This document shows positions 23,290 through 34,574 of a stretch of 64,000 nucleotides of DNA, piece by piece. The DNA is from Melitaea cinxia (taxonomy: Eukaryota; Arthropoda; Insecta; Lepidoptera; Nymphalidae), in NCBI RefSeq assembly GCF_905220565.1, contig NC_059401.1:3311001-3375000 (forward strand). The letters are read 5' to 3'. Under the pieces are notes generated by a model. It was given only the letters and a program-made list of their open reading frames with translations, did not search any database and was not told the origin of the DNA. The first letter of the stretch is position 1. The number at the start of each line of letters is the position of its first letter. Both the position numbers and the translations under genes were made by a program.

Positions 23290-23528
23290 TTTTTTTTTAA
23301 TTTATACAAACACACGTAAACACATGCATTTATTACGTATATTATATATTTTTATTCTTGTTTTGAAAATAATTGTGCAATTGATAAATACCTCTGTGTT
23401 TGTTTACGTAAATTGATACTTTATTGCTAGCGTTCTAAGTGTGCGTTTGAAGTTACGTCTGTGGTTTGTGTTTGTGCATTTTTAAGTGATCATTGTGTGA
23501 ATTATATTTGCAATGTGGAATTCCCACT
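23290..23528 (-). repeat. 240-bp duplicated sequence, copy 1
   Basis: Starts with nine T on the plus strand and ends AATGTGGAATTCCCACT. The copy at 25154-25393 differs by about eight changes, one of them a single-base deletion, so identity is near 97%. Read on the minus strand it ends in a poly-A stretch and contains AATAAAG and AATAAA-like motifs, which suggests a retroposed sequence. No target-site duplication was found. Confidence 0.75.
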
Positions 23529-23617
23529 AACAGTGCAGTAATAAAGCATAAGAGTTAAAAATACATATTGTATGTTTATTCAGTCTCTTCTCTTGTCTAC
23601 CGGACATCTGGACTCTC

Positions 23618-23820
23618 ACTCTGAGCACGGCCTCTTTCTCTATGTAGGAGAAGGATTGGAGCTTAATCCACCACTCTATTCCCTTATGGATTTGCAGATT
23701 CTCTACTTCGAGTATGATTATGATATTAGGTACTTATGATAATAACTGGGAGAAATAGTCTAACGCGCTCTCCGAGGCACAGTGGGGAGACCAACAAGGA
23801 CAGACATCCAAACCGGAAAA
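23618..23820 (-). repeat. tRNA-derived SINE, partial
   Basis: Minus-strand copy of the SINE at 32847: TGTAGGAGAAGGATTGGAGC, TTAATCCACCACTC and CGCTCTCCGAGGCACAGTGG are diagnostic. The tRNA-like head is missing. Confidence 0.65.
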
Positions 23821-23884
23821 AAAACGAGTGTGCTTTAGACCACCAAATGAAACATTATATCTTCACTAACTAGTATCTCTCTCA

Positions 23885-23965
23885 ATTTCTGTTCGCCTCA
23901 CTCGATCACATTTTTTGTAACGTTCTCGTCACGCATTTACCAGCTTACTCAGTGTTTAGGCGCCT
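23885..23965. repeat. Fragment of the 11061-type inverted-repeat element
   Basis: ACTCGATCACATTTTTTGTA, then ACGTTCTCGTCACGCATTTA, then CCAGCTTACTC. It breaks off before the terminal inverted repeat. Confidence 0.45.
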
Positions 23966-24529
23966 TCACGCTACACTACACCAGAGCGGTAGTTGTTCAG
24001 AACAAATAGGTTCATGTTAAAATTAACAATATTGTAAGTAGCGGTACATTAATGTTTTTAACAAATTCTGAGTTAAGCGTTTATGCAGCTATGAAGGACA
24101 AGATCAGTTATATTCCACTGCGTTAATCGTAATTTATTATCTCAACATACGTATATGAGATATGTAAGTTGATTATTATTTTTTCCATCATTGATGAATA
24201 TCAGACGACTTTAAGAAGTAATGAAAGGACCACCAAGAAATATGTCCCCTTTTACACATAAATAATAACGTCAGGGAACAAAAAGTTTGTATCTATATTG
24301 TTTCGATTCAGAAGTTCAAATCACGTGTTTTTTTCCAATGGATGATGATGATTGTTTCTACATATATACAATTATTGTATATTATCCTTATCGTGCACTT
24401 GGGTAAAAAGTATACAAAAGATAAAACTTTATAATAAAAAATGTTGTCTAAGTAATATATTATTTATGACTGAATTTAATTGAAATAATCAGTAAAATAT
24501 AGTTGCTTTACTACTAATAACGTTACGTG
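23966..24529. other. No gene seen
   Basis: AT-rich. ATGGATGATGATGATTG near 24340 is a short GAT run, possibly an eroded RTE tail. Confidence 0.35.
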
Positions 24530-24660
24530 TGTAGAAGATTGAAGCTTAATCCGCCACACTATTCCACTGTGAGTAGGCAGAAATAATGATCGTTATCACG
24601 TAACGATTAAATGATTTTGCCTTCAACATCCCACAGCTGGGCATAGGCAACTTTGTCCAT
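24530..24660 (-). repeat. Rearranged SINE 3' fragments
   Basis: GAAGCTTAATCCGCCACACT and TAATGATCGTTATCA, then CAACATCCCACAGCTGGGCA. In an intact minus-strand SINE the CCCACAGCTGGGC motif comes first, so two fragments have been joined or one has been rearranged. Confidence 0.45.
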
Positions 24661-25153
24661 GCCTTAGCAAGTATTCACAATATTTTTATAACAATGTGAT
24701 CGATGGTTTTGAAAGGATAAACATTATATTGTATGTGTGCTTTTTGTGTTTGTACAAATAAACATTTACTTGTATAAACACAGAAAGTGCTCCAAGCAGG
24801 GATCAAATCTGTCTTCTTCGATAGTAATAGAATTTTCGTAACCACCAGTCTACCCACACAACTCGTTTTTATTATTAATTTACAAATAAATGCTAATGGT
24901 TTATTATGTATACAAGGAAATATAATTTATCTATTAATTTATTTCTCATACCTAATTAGTTATTATCAAATATTTTAATTACTTATTTATATTTTACCGT
25001 ATGTACCATGCTATAGTTGTATCATCATCTTATTATTATTAATATTCCACGTATTGCAACATATTTAAAAAAAAATCGTAAAAAATAGTTAATAAAATAA
25101 GAATTTATTTTCCCAATGTCACGTAAAAAAACTTACTTCGTATTGTTATTTCC
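24661..25153. other. AT-rich sequence, no gene seen
   Basis: Nothing recognised. Confidence 0.4.
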
Positions 25154-25393
25154 TTTTTTTTTTTAATTTATACATACACACATAAACACATACATTTATT
25201 ACGTATATTATATATTTTTATTCTTGTTTTGAAAATAATTGTGCAATTGATAAATGCCTCTGTGTTTGTTTACGTAAATTGATACTTTATTGCTAACGTT
25301 CTAAGTGTGCGTTGAAGTTACGTCTGTGGTATGTGTTTGTGCATTTTTAAGTGATCATTGTGTGAATTACATTTGCAATGTGGAATTCCCACT
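25154..25393 (-). repeat. 240-bp duplicated sequence, copy 2
   Basis: Same orientation as 23290-23528, 1.86 kb away. It has eleven T at the left, and its right end passes directly into a TATATA run at 25393-25412, where copy 1 continues into unrelated DNA. Confidence 0.75.
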
Positions 25394-25412
25394 ATATATA
25401 TATATATATATA

Positions 25413-26497
25413 TCATTATAATATTTGTTATTTTTTAAGTATTAATTATTAAAAAAAATTAAGCCACTATAATTATTATCATATGCAAACTTCTTTTTGA
25501 TAAAAATAAATAAATAATAATAATTCTACTTTATTGCACAATACACAAACGTTATTCTAATTAACCTAAATAAATATATTTATATTAAAACAAAGCAACG
25601 TAATTCAAGATAATTTATACTATTCTAGATAATATATAAATTAGTCATACAATAATAATTATTCCTAACGGTATTATTGAGGCTACAGCAATGCTCACAT
25701 GTGGTTAGCGACAATCGACAAGATATAGGTATAGGGTGTGCGAAACGAGGAAACACGTTTATTTTCGGACACAGACGGACGTAGCGACGTGTCTATAGTG
25801 ACGTTATAAATCGTGATAAGACTAGCTTTTATCGACGGCTTCGCTTGGTTTGTAAATGAAATTAAAAAGAATTTGAAATGGAGAGGCTCTGAGTTTATAT
25901 TAATACGACAGACGTTATTAATAGTTATGTATTTCATCCTTTTCAATGAATATATTTAATAATCGAAGGCTCATTTCATAAGCGAGGAAAATTAAGTAAT
26001 TAAAAAATTGAATAGATTTTACGAATATAATATTTAATAAATTATTCAAAGTGTTTTTTTTTGCTTAATTTATTGGTCCTAAGGATATCAAAACAACTAG
26101 TAATTTGATAAACAAAAACAGAGACACTTTTGAAATTATATAATAATATTAACAGACAGACAAACAGTGGGCCCTTTCAAGTCTATCGAAATGATCTTTT
26201 ATGTCATTGCCGCAGGGATGCCGCAAAATTAAATTTGTCTCATTATTACAATTACAATTACAAATTACATATAATTAATAAATTATGTATTACGTAGAAA
26301 AACAAGCAAAACAAAATATTTGGGTATTATTCTCCAACTTTGTTATAAACTTCATTATTAATGTGTGTCTAGGGCTAATACTCCGAATATTTACATTATA
26401 ATTTAAAACTAAAAAATTTCAGTAATAAAACGTGTGAACACTAGTCGTCGTGTCTCAAGTTAACGTACGGTTGTTTGGGCACCCTCCACACACGCAC
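25413..26497. other. No gene seen
   Basis: AT-rich except for a GC-elevated unique block at about 25690-25900. A frame at 25695-25946 (-) has no recognised motif. Confidence 0.35.
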
Positions 26498-26795
26498 AAG
26501 GTCTAGCGACCCACCCCGGCTTCGCACGGATGCAATGCTGTTACTAAATATAAAATGAAAATAAAATAAATATAATACATATATGCGCAAAAAATATGTC
26601 TATTTACGACATCATATTAGAAACCTCTAAAACTATCAGTGTTTGTCTACTATATTACGCATGAATTATACGTATAAATCTTCTTCTCACCCTATTTACT
26701 AAAGAAAACCGCATCAAAATCTGTATATCCCAGTTTTAAAGATCTAAGCATGCAGACAACGGGAAGCGACTTGTTTTATACTATGTAGGTAGTAA
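26498..26795 (-). mobile_element. Helitron-like non-autonomous element
   Basis: On the minus strand it runs from ACCTACATAGTATAAAACAA, through AAACTGGGATATACAGATTT, to TGCGAAGCCGGGGTGGGTCG and CTAG at 26503-26506. This is the layout of a common lepidopteran repeat with a GC-rich 3' end before CTAG. Confidence 0.5.
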
Positions 26796-27302
26796 CAAGT
26801 TCTCTAGTTTATGACATTAATATGAACAAAAAGAAAAATGTTAATCGTTATAAAACTTGAGAATTTTTTTTTACAAATTTCTAATAATAATTACAATCCT
26901 ATGTAATTTACTACTTACATAAATATAAAATATAAAATAATATTTATTTAAACGTCCATGTCTCAAAGACTTGTTCATTAAGATTAGATGAAAAAAAAAA
27001 GAACTCTTTATAAATTACTAGCGCGGATTCACCTGCTTCGAATTCCGATACTTGTAAAGATTGACATTTAATTTAATTGCATTGGTTTTATATGCCAAAT
27101 ACAAAACGTGTATGGATGTTTCTTTTATATACATATATCTATAAACATTTTGTTACTACTGAGCTCAGTCAAACAAAGAAACAAATTCTTTCGAGTTAAA
27201 TGTTTCTGTATCCAACATCGTAGTAATGGCGGTGTTTCTTTCCGACTCTTAGCTGATTTCACGTTAAATATAATTAATTTATTGAAAAATGATATAATTT
27301 CA
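26796..27302. other. No gene seen
   Basis: ATTACTAGCGCGGATTCACC near 27017 is a reversed Helitron-like end. A frame at 27108-27347 has no motif and runs into a LINE relic. Confidence 0.35.
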
Positions 27303-27372
27303 ATTTGTATAATGATGATTGTAAAAAGTGCTTTCGAAGCCTACTAGAATAAAGACGTTTTAGATTTTGATT
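27303..27372 (+). repeat. LINE 3'-end relic (GAAGCCTACT type)
   Basis: AAAGTGCTTTCGAAGCCTAC, then TAGAATAAAGACGTTTTAGA, then TTTTGATTTC. Better preserved than the copies at 7818 and 14279. Confidence 0.5.
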
Positions 27373-27386
27373 TCATTTTTAATCAT

Positions 27387-27727
27387 CGCTTCAGCCTGTA
27401 ATATCCCACTACTGGCCTTTTTCCCCATGTAGGAGAAGGATCAGAGCTTAATCCACCATGCTGCTCCAATGCGAGTTGGCGGATAGGTATATTTCCTACT
27501 ATGAGTAACGATCGCCATCGGGTGTACATGATAACAACCGGGACCGACGGCTTAACGTGCTCTCCGAGGCACAGTGGGGAGACCCACTAGGACTGCACAA
27601 ATACCCAGACCACGGCAAACACCTGTATGGCCAATACAAATGTTTGTCATGTGCGGGGATCGAACCCGCAACCGCCAGCGCAACAGGTACAATCCATGGC
27701 TGTGACCTCTTCGCCAACGCGGCGTCA
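27387..27727 (-). repeat. tRNA-derived SINE, nearly full length
   Basis: About 340 bp, reversed relative to 32847-33199. The tRNA-like head lies at the right: GCGGGGATCGAACCCGCAAC is the reverse of a B box with T arm. The tail CAGCCTGTAATATCCCACTA is at the left. Open frames across it on both strands are by-products. Confidence 0.75.
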
Positions 27728-28010
27728 TTTTTAATTATGATAGCTGTAATGATGACGGTATAAGGAAATTCAACTCTTATTGTATTATCTTTAGCTGTGC
27801 AAGGTTAGTTATATCATTTTGCTAATATCACGTTGAATGAAGAAGACAAAGTTCGGCAGAAGATATATCTAATTAATATGTTTTCTTGAAATTATTTAGG
27901 TAATATCCCGCAGTAATGTTGACGTAAAATATGGACTTTTGATATTGAGAACATTTTATAGTTTTACTTTCTATTTTTTTTTCGCGAGTGAATAGGTTAC
28001 TTCTAGGTAA
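27728..28010. other. No gene seen
   Basis: Nothing recognised. Confidence 0.4.
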
Positions 28011-28104
28011 GCGTGCTCCATCTTAGACCGCATTTTCACTTATCATTAGGTGAAATAGTGGTCAAACGCAAGCCTATCATTGTATATATAAAAAAAAAAA
28101 AAAC
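28011..28104 (+). repeat. LINE 3' end with A tail
   Basis: GCGTGCTCCATCTTAGACCG, CATTAGGTGAAATAGTGGTC and AAACGCAAGCCTATCATTGT lead to TATATATA and 14 A. The ATTAGGTGA-GTGGTCAA-GCCT order is a known lepidopteran LINE 3' UTR pattern. The rest of the element is absent. Confidence 0.5.
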
Positions 28105-28829
28105 TTTCTACAACTGTATAAATCAACTTGATAGTTACCAGTAAATTATTAAATTTGATATAAACTATAACTTTAATTATTATTTCATCCTACTTACGAA
28201 CTACTTGTATAAATTAGCTAAACAGCCTTTAGGCCTAGGGTTTGATTCTCTATCCACTTTATTAAGAGTAGAAACAAATGATAGACAAAGTAGAGTTCGA
28301 TGGTGAAAAATAAGAAGACCTTAATAGTTTTATACTGTTACATGTCAAATCTATCTGAAACTTTATCAGGAACCCATGTAATCGGTTTTTAGGAGACATT
28401 ATAATAAATATAATTTATATCGCTATTAGGTCCTTAGACAAGTTCGATTTGTTTTCATTGAGTGGCTTAAATAGGTATCGTTCAGTTCTATAAGAAAAGT
28501 TAAATCCGTACTTAGTTCGAAGAATACTGAAAAAGCACTTAAAATCTTAAGACGTAAAATGATCGGTCTGATGATGGAATAGAGTTTTTATTGCTGCCGT
28601 TTTATATTTAACTATTGTAAACAATGATGTTTACTTTTTATCATGAACTTACTTAGAACATTTTTGTCCTTGATTAAAACATGTAATATAATGATAGAGT
28701 TCTTATATATAAGCTGTTCTACTTGAAAAATACGGCATCTTTGAGAGGATGTCCACAGAATTTTCTTTTCATTCGTTACTCCCTCAAGCTATGCATTATT
28801 GGCATTTACATAATCTGAAATTTAAAAAA
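28105..28829. other. No gene seen
   Basis: AT-rich and featureless to me. Confidence 0.4.
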
Positions 28830-28936
28830 AAATATTACCATTCTGCACTCATTCTCTGTATAAACTATAAGTGTGCAAAATTTCATACTCCTCCATCCGC
28901 GCAATTTTTGCTTCACGTATAATTAATATATAGATT
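28830..28936 (-). repeat. Dispersed repeat, copy 1
   Basis: Reversed it reads TATACGTGAAGCAAAAATTG, GGAGGAGTATGAAATTTTGC and ACACTTATAGTTTATACAGA, matching 51893-52025 on the plus strand. Confidence 0.55.
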
Positions 28937-30720
28937 AAGTACATCGCAACAAGTTGTACAGCTTTACGTCGCGATATAATTAACATAGGAAAGAATTGTT
29001 TACGAGAGGCAGCTTTAGATTTAGAACGATCAAAAACTGATATTACAGTATGATTCGTCGTTTTATCAGACTGTACCGTACCCGATTCGCAGGATTCGTG
29101 ATCGTACATTGTTATGGCCAATACTTTAATTCCGCTACAATACAGTTACAAAAAACTTCGTTAATGTAGGGTAGCCTTCGTGTATCGGAGTCAAATATCC
29201 CAGAGTGTTGGGACTCAACCAGACCGTACCGTATCCGGACCGTGAACGAACCGTGACTAGCGTTTAATTAATAAAACCTACATTTGAATGATATAGGTTG
29301 TATTAGTTGCGTAGTTATAGTTTACATTACGTGTGTGGAAATCCATAACTATACGCAAATGTTTAACATCGTCATTGGACACATTTGAAAAAAAAAATAC
29401 TGCCAACGATGTCTTCGTAAACAAATCTATATGTGATCTTCAATGTCACGAAAATCATTCACAAATTTTTATTTCACCTAACTATTTTATTATTCATTGT
29501 TTAGTTAGTAAGACATATGACTCTTTTGAATGTATGACGATGGAGTTGTGTAAACAATTGTAAAAAAATGTGTCATTGATTTCTTCGAATCCTTGCACTT
29601 GAATTATATTTATAACGCTAGTCTTCAAACATCGGATTCGACCACACATGTGATTTTTACGAACGTGTGAAATACTCGTAGTTACAATCACTTATTTTGT
29701 GTAATATTTTTTATTATTATATTGTATTTATTAAAGATATATTAATTATTTTTTAATGAATTTGGTATGGTAATAATGGTATTGGATGGAGGATTATGTA
29801 AATTTATTCAACCCTTTTAAACTTTACTTTAAAGAAGTAATATTTGCCCAATAGTGGGACGTTTACATGCCAGTAAAGTATAATGCACTTATTGCAAATT
29901 ACTAATACAGTGTGTATTAAACTACTAAATAATAAAGTTATTTTTTTTCAAAAAATAATTCAGTAAAAATAACAATTATTGATTCTATTTTAATTTTATT
30001 CAAATTATGTAAACTTTGTTATTTCACAGTTCGCCAACGAGGTAAAACGTATTAAATATTAATTCTTACGAGTCCAATGGATTTTGAACCTTGAATTTGT
30101 GTCTTTAGAGCACTTAGAGACCGTCGAATAAAAGAACCAATCCGAGAATTTAAATTATTTTCGTGAGTAAACCCAATTTATTACGAAATAGCGACGGAAA
30201 CACCGTATTGTTTTTCAGTCAGCATGTTGGTCAATGTCAGTGGCTTTCGATTTCAAACCCAACAGACGAAAAAAAAAGCGTTAGATGCAATAATCACGGC
30301 CAACTCTTTATACGTCAATATCATGGATAAAAAAGGATAATGCATTGAAAAACTCATTGCGAATTCACATCGGAGACGGATCGAATGCGCGAATCGTTTG
30401 ATCAAACGTTTGCTAGACGTTTGACGAGAAGATTCCTTGGCGTATCACATCAAATTGTGATACACCTGAATTTCGCTAATGGCATATTAACGTGGCATCG
30501 ACGATAAATTACTGAGAGCATTGATGTCGCGTACTGTCGCATAGTAATAGAGCCAACACGAAGTTGCATTGTTTGTTTATATATTAGCACTTTTATATGC
30601 GATAGTACCGTGGATAAAGCATTCTTTAGCTCGTCGTACGGAACACGGCAGAATGATAAGGCGAACACTAATCGTGACATTAACGTTAAGTATTCGGTGC
30701 GTCCGTGTGTGTAAACTCAC
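28937..30720. other. Unique sequence, moderately GC-rich
   Basis: No repeat and no convincing exon. Blocks at 29020-29260 and 30120-30680 have raised CG content and may be conserved non-coding DNA beside the CpG-rich patch at 30867-31165. Confidence 0.3.
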
Positions 30721-30866
30721 GTTCGTAGAGGTTATCAACAGCTAATATAGCATGTATGAAATCAGGAACGACTTTTCGAAGACTGATAATGGAATAAGGT
30801 GGTATTGTATTCGTGTCTATAGAGTATTGATCGTATTTGGCAAACATTTGTATCGGATGTTCGAAC

Positions 30867-30987
30867 CTGGCACATGGTAGGGGGTAGGGTTCGATGGGGG
30901 CAGCCAGTAGGCGGCGCTGATGGGCGGATAGTTGGAGCTGGACCTTCCCGCGGTCTTGCCGCGAGTGGCGCCCGCCTCGCCGCGCAT
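30867..30987 (-). CDS. Candidate coding first exon, possibly alternative Bruno start
   Basis: On the minus strand an ATG at 30987 follows an in-frame stop two codons upstream and has A at -3. It opens 40 codons ending SAAYWLPPSNPTPYHVP, a Tyr/Pro-rich, protein-like stretch. A tentative donor CCAG|GTTCGA follows at 30867/30866, leaving phase 1. That is the phase of the Bruno linker exon 3.6 kb upstream, so splicing into the RRM2 exon would stay in frame. The donor is weak. A second frame (31033 to 30721) ends at a stronger donor, GAAC|GTGAGT, and also leaves phase 1. I do not recognise either peptide. This could instead be the first exon of another gene or a 5' UTR. Confidence 0.3.
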
Positions 30988-31165
30988 CCTTCACACTGTA
31001 CACACACACTGTCACAACATCGCGCGTCTGCATTCAACCGCGGCCGCGACAAAACTAAACACGTAATAGCTATAACGATAGGTGTGCACTGCGCGAGCGC
31101 TGACGAACGATCAGTCATTCTTCTCGGGTCTGTGTCACCTCGCTGTCCCCCCTCCGCACGTTAAT
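30988..31165 (-). promoter_or_regulatory. CpG-rich patch, candidate promoter/5' UTR
   Basis: This is among the most CG-rich sequence in the window (GCGCGAGCGC, CCGCGGCCGCG) and is free of repeats. It lies just upstream of the candidate minus-strand first exon. Overlapping frames exist on both strands and are best explained by the high GC content. No TATA box is evident. Confidence 0.3.
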
Positions 31166-32846
31166 GAGCTCGCTCCGTGTCACCTCTTCGTTTTTCACTT
31201 ACTGACACAGAAGTCACTGTGTCCGAGCGTTCAGGCATCGTTCGAAGGCCTCGACCGTTTGGGAAGACTTAATGCCGTATTGTTTCAATGTAACTGTGTC
31301 GTAGCTCGTATTTCACGCGATAAGCTAATTTTATCGAGCGTAAAGCACTATCGGCGAATTTACTTTTTAATATTGTCGCAAAACAATACGTATGATATTT
31401 CATTGCAGGAACCGTCAAATAAATTTTGAACTAGATAGAGTTAGAAGGTAACACTAGAAATTAAAACTCTTAATGACCGTTTTACATCCACTAACCGTTG
31501 CTACACGATGCTTAAGATATTTGCTTAACCTAATTAAACTTACCGTACCCGTTTTACAAACTGAACAAATACAAAAAACGTGAATTTCCTATGAAATCTA
31601 TTACTAACTGAGTAGTACTTCAACACATGTCGAAGGCAGCCGTTCCAAGAATTTGAAATTTGGCGCATCAGAATTCAGTAACAAGGGTTTATAACAGTAG
31701 ATGCTCACTTACATTCCATAATGCAATCAGAGGATTGAGTTTTAATTAAGTAGTAATAATTCTCGGTAACAGTAGACGCTTCGTGCGTTATTATTGAGCG
31801 TACCTAAACGTGGATTGTGTCATTAATGCTTTCCATTTACAAGCACGGTGTCCTACTCTAGCTGTTTAGTATTCGAATCTTGTAAGCGAGCATTGAAACC
31901 CACTAACAATAAGTTTGGTCGCATCGAATGTGTTCTTGTTATGAATTATAGTATAATTATAAATACAAGCAAATAATTGAGATACAGAAAAATACTTTTA
32001 TTTTTTTAATCTCAATTATTATCTTATCTTTATCTTAAAGTCTCTAAAAATCAACACTAATTACTAATTTAATTTAAAAGTTTTATTAATTCATTTATAT
32101 TAAAGGCTTCCTATTGCTTCAACATAGCACGGACGATTTTCGCACACACATATACGCACACACATACACGCACATAGTCGCATGAATATATGCAACTACT
32201 TATCGGTAAACGTGCGTTCACCTTAAGCCTTAAGACATCACAACCCGATGCACACGTGACGCATCAGATAGAAGGTCTGAAACTTAGTTGAAACTTAGTA
32301 GCTAAGATATTGTCTCGCTTTGTCCAAGTTCGTATCGTACCTCGGCTTAATAGTTGTGAAGCTTTACACGTTAAGCACTTTTGTGGAACGTTCACCTAAC
32401 TGAGACTTCGGAGCGAGTTTAGTGCAGTTCCGACTGCGATTACAGTTGGCTGTTTATGGAATTGGAATAGTTTTACGCAGATATGGGGTTGACAGAGTTT
32501 TGACAATTGATATACAAACAGTGAAGAGGACATCTTGTCTAAACTGCTGCTTCTACTTGGCGGTTTTTTTTGAAATAGTATATAGCCATGATACAGCGTG
32601 TCATAACGCATGGGGTTTATCTTTTTTAATAGTAAGAAAATCCTGGGATATCCATCTCTAAATTCAATTGTTTTATTAGTTATGTAAGTGTGAAGTAAAT
32701 TAGTTTTTCAAATTAAGATTTTTAGACAGAGTAACATTCTCAGTGCTTTTATCTTTTCTCCTGAATCCACCTGAATATTGTAAGTTAGTTTTATTTAATA
32801 TGTTCGTACAAATATTAAAATTCTTTAATGTATTGGTGTTTTTGGT
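31166..32846. other. No gene seen
   Basis: Unique DNA, GC-elevated to about 31400 and AT-rich after. Frames at 31082-31429 and 32396-32661 show no motif and overlap antisense frames. Confidence 0.35.
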
Positions 32847-33199
32847 GACGATGCGTTGGCGCAATGGTCAGACCACTGGTTTTTAGCTGTTGCGTTGGCG
32901 GTTGCTGTTCGATCCCCGCACATGACTAACATTTGTATTGGCCATACAGATATTGGCCATACAGATGTTTGCCGTGGTCTGGGTGTTTGTGCAGTCTTCG
33001 TGGGTCCACCGTGTCTCGGAGAGCAAGTTAAGCCGTTGGTCCCGGTTGTTGTCATGTACACCTGATAGCGATCGTTACTCATAGTAGGGAATATATCTGC
33101 CAACCCGCATTAGAGCAGCGTGGTGGATTAAGCTCTGATCCTTCTCCTACACGGGGAAAGAGACCTATGCCCAGCAGTGCAATGGTACAGGCTGGAGTG
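32847..33199 (+). repeat. tRNA-derived SINE, full length
   Basis: The head has A-box-like GTTGGCGCAATGGTC and B-box-like TGTTCGATCCCCGC, the internal promoter of a tRNA-derived SINE. The body contains TTGCCGTGGTCTGGGTGTTT and TGTCTCGGAGAGCAAGTTAA. The tail GGCCTATGCCCAGCAGTG-like block ends ACAGGCTGGAGTG. It is about 353 bp and the best copy in the window. Others are at 27387, 62121, 34442, 23618, 13911 and 38641. Confidence 0.8.
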
Positions 33200-33692
33200 T
33201 TTTTGGTGTGACAAACGTTTTTATAAGATATACAGATGTTAGTCACAATCGGGCGTTTGTATTTTGATTCTGTAATATAGAATTTTTATCCTACTGGACA
33301 CAGTTGACTATTGTGAGGTGTTTTATGTATTTGTGTAAATTACAAAGCAATATGTTTTGTTTGATGGATTTTATAAATAATAAAAGAAATGGAATGATTG
33401 TTACAATTATTTAGTCATTAGTTTTTCACTGTTGCTTGCGTGCGGCCAATGACTGGTAATGTTTCGGTTGCGATTATGTGTATTATTATTATTATTGACG
33501 CGACGCAAATTATACTATTTCGAGTTTAAAGGTTAAACGTTTCCAATTACAAACTCGAATCTTGATACAATTGTAACGATTTAAATATGATGGTAGTTAA
33601 AGCACCGAATACGATATTAAAAAACAAATAGTTACAGTTTTAGAACTAGGTATTATAAGCTAGTATTATACAGGTATGGATATATATGTATA
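33200..33692. other. No gene seen
   Basis: Contains a short TTATTATTATTATT run near 33481. Otherwise unique. Confidence 0.4.
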
Positions 33693-33730
33693 TAGATTTG
33701 ACTAGCCCGTTGGCGCAGTTTGTCGATTCG
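33693..33730 (+). repeat. SINE head fragment
   Basis: GACTAGCCCGTTGGCGCAGT then TTGTCGATTCGCG: an A-box half of a tRNA-derived SINE, similar to 13547. Confidence 0.4.
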
Positions 33731-33771
33731 CGCTTAGATTTTCCTGTGATATATGTATTTAAATTTTTGAG

Positions 33772-34007
33772 TACTAGCAATACCCGTGCGAATAATTCCC
33801 ACTAAATAAGTAAGAAATTACTTATTTATTTATTACTAGGTTTATCCGCGGCTTCGCTCGCATTGAATTTTTTTTAATAAAAAGTATCCTATGTTATTTC
33901 TAATACCTCCAAAAATATGTGTACAAAGTTTCATGATGATCGGTTGAGTAGTTTTCGCGTGAAAGCGTAACAAAACAAACATTACATTCACATTTATAAT
34001 ATTAGTA
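33772..34007 (-). mobile_element. Helitron-like element with a second end beside it
   Basis: Reversed, the main copy starts near ACTAATATTATAAATGTGAA, passes CGATCATCATGAAACTTTGT and GGAGGTATTAGAAATAACAT, and ends GAGCGAAGCCGCGGATAAAC-CTAG near 33834. A relative is at 45658-45834. Another reversed end, ACTAGCAATACCCGTGCGAA, stands at 33774. Confidence 0.55.
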
Positions 34008-34057
34008 AGTATAACTTTTATTTATTTATCGAAAAAATAAAATAAAAAAATAGGTAG

Positions 34058-34125
34058 CTATATCAGCCGTCAGCATTAAGTTGCTTAACCTTAATGACAG
34101 ACGACCATGTGTGTGTGCTTTAGAT
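34058..34125 (+). repeat. Dispersed repeat, ATTAAGTTGCTTAAC family, copy 2
   Basis: ATCAGCCGTCAGCATTAAGT, TGCTTAACCTTAATGACAGA and CGACCATGTGTGTGTG. The central part is shortened compared with 13653. Confidence 0.5.
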
Positions 34126-34441
34126 ATTTATTTATATGAACTGGAATTGTTTATTTATTGATTGTATCGGAATATTTTTTTTTCGAGGTAATAATATTCT
34201 TCAATATTATTCGTCAAACGATGCACAAAAAAAGAAAGAAGTATAACAAAACTCTACTAAAAAAACACTAATGTCACGGACTGATATCAAAAGTAATTAA
34301 AGTATAATTAACCCAGCTATTTATGATAGAGTCAACTACAAATAGTAATTGGAGTATTTTTCAATACTTAAATTCTTAAAACAAAAAATATATACCTATG
34401 TTTTTATTATGATTACATTTTCACTAAAATGAATAAATAAA
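34126..34441. other. AT-rich sequence, no gene seen
   Basis: Nothing recognised. Confidence 0.4.
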
Positions 34442-34550
34442 ATCTGCCAACTCGCATTGTAGCAGCGTGGTGGATTAAGCTTTGATCCTTTTCCTACATA
34501 GGAAAAGAGGCCTATGCCCATCAGTGGGATATTAAAGGCTAGAGCGTAGC
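34442..34550 (+). repeat. tRNA-derived SINE, 3' third
   Basis: ATCTGCCAACTCGCATTGTA, GCAGCGTGGTGGATTAAGCT and GGCCTATGCCCATCAGTGGG. It is 5' truncated and ends about 25 bp from the donor of the Bruno exon at 34575, so it lies just inside the following intron in antisense orientation. Confidence 0.7.
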
Positions 34551-34574
34551 GTAGCGAATAGAGAGGAAACTTAC

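Noticed and set aside
27499..27763. Open frames on both strands
   Set aside because: They lie within a tRNA-derived SINE and are not conserved protein.
30874..31164. 96-codon plus-strand frame in the CpG-rich patch
   Set aside because: Three or more frames are open on both strands because of high GC; the minus-strand frame with a sensible start and donor is preferred.
32825..33103. 92- and 69-codon frames on opposite strands
   Set aside because: Both lie in the full-length SINE at 32847-33199.
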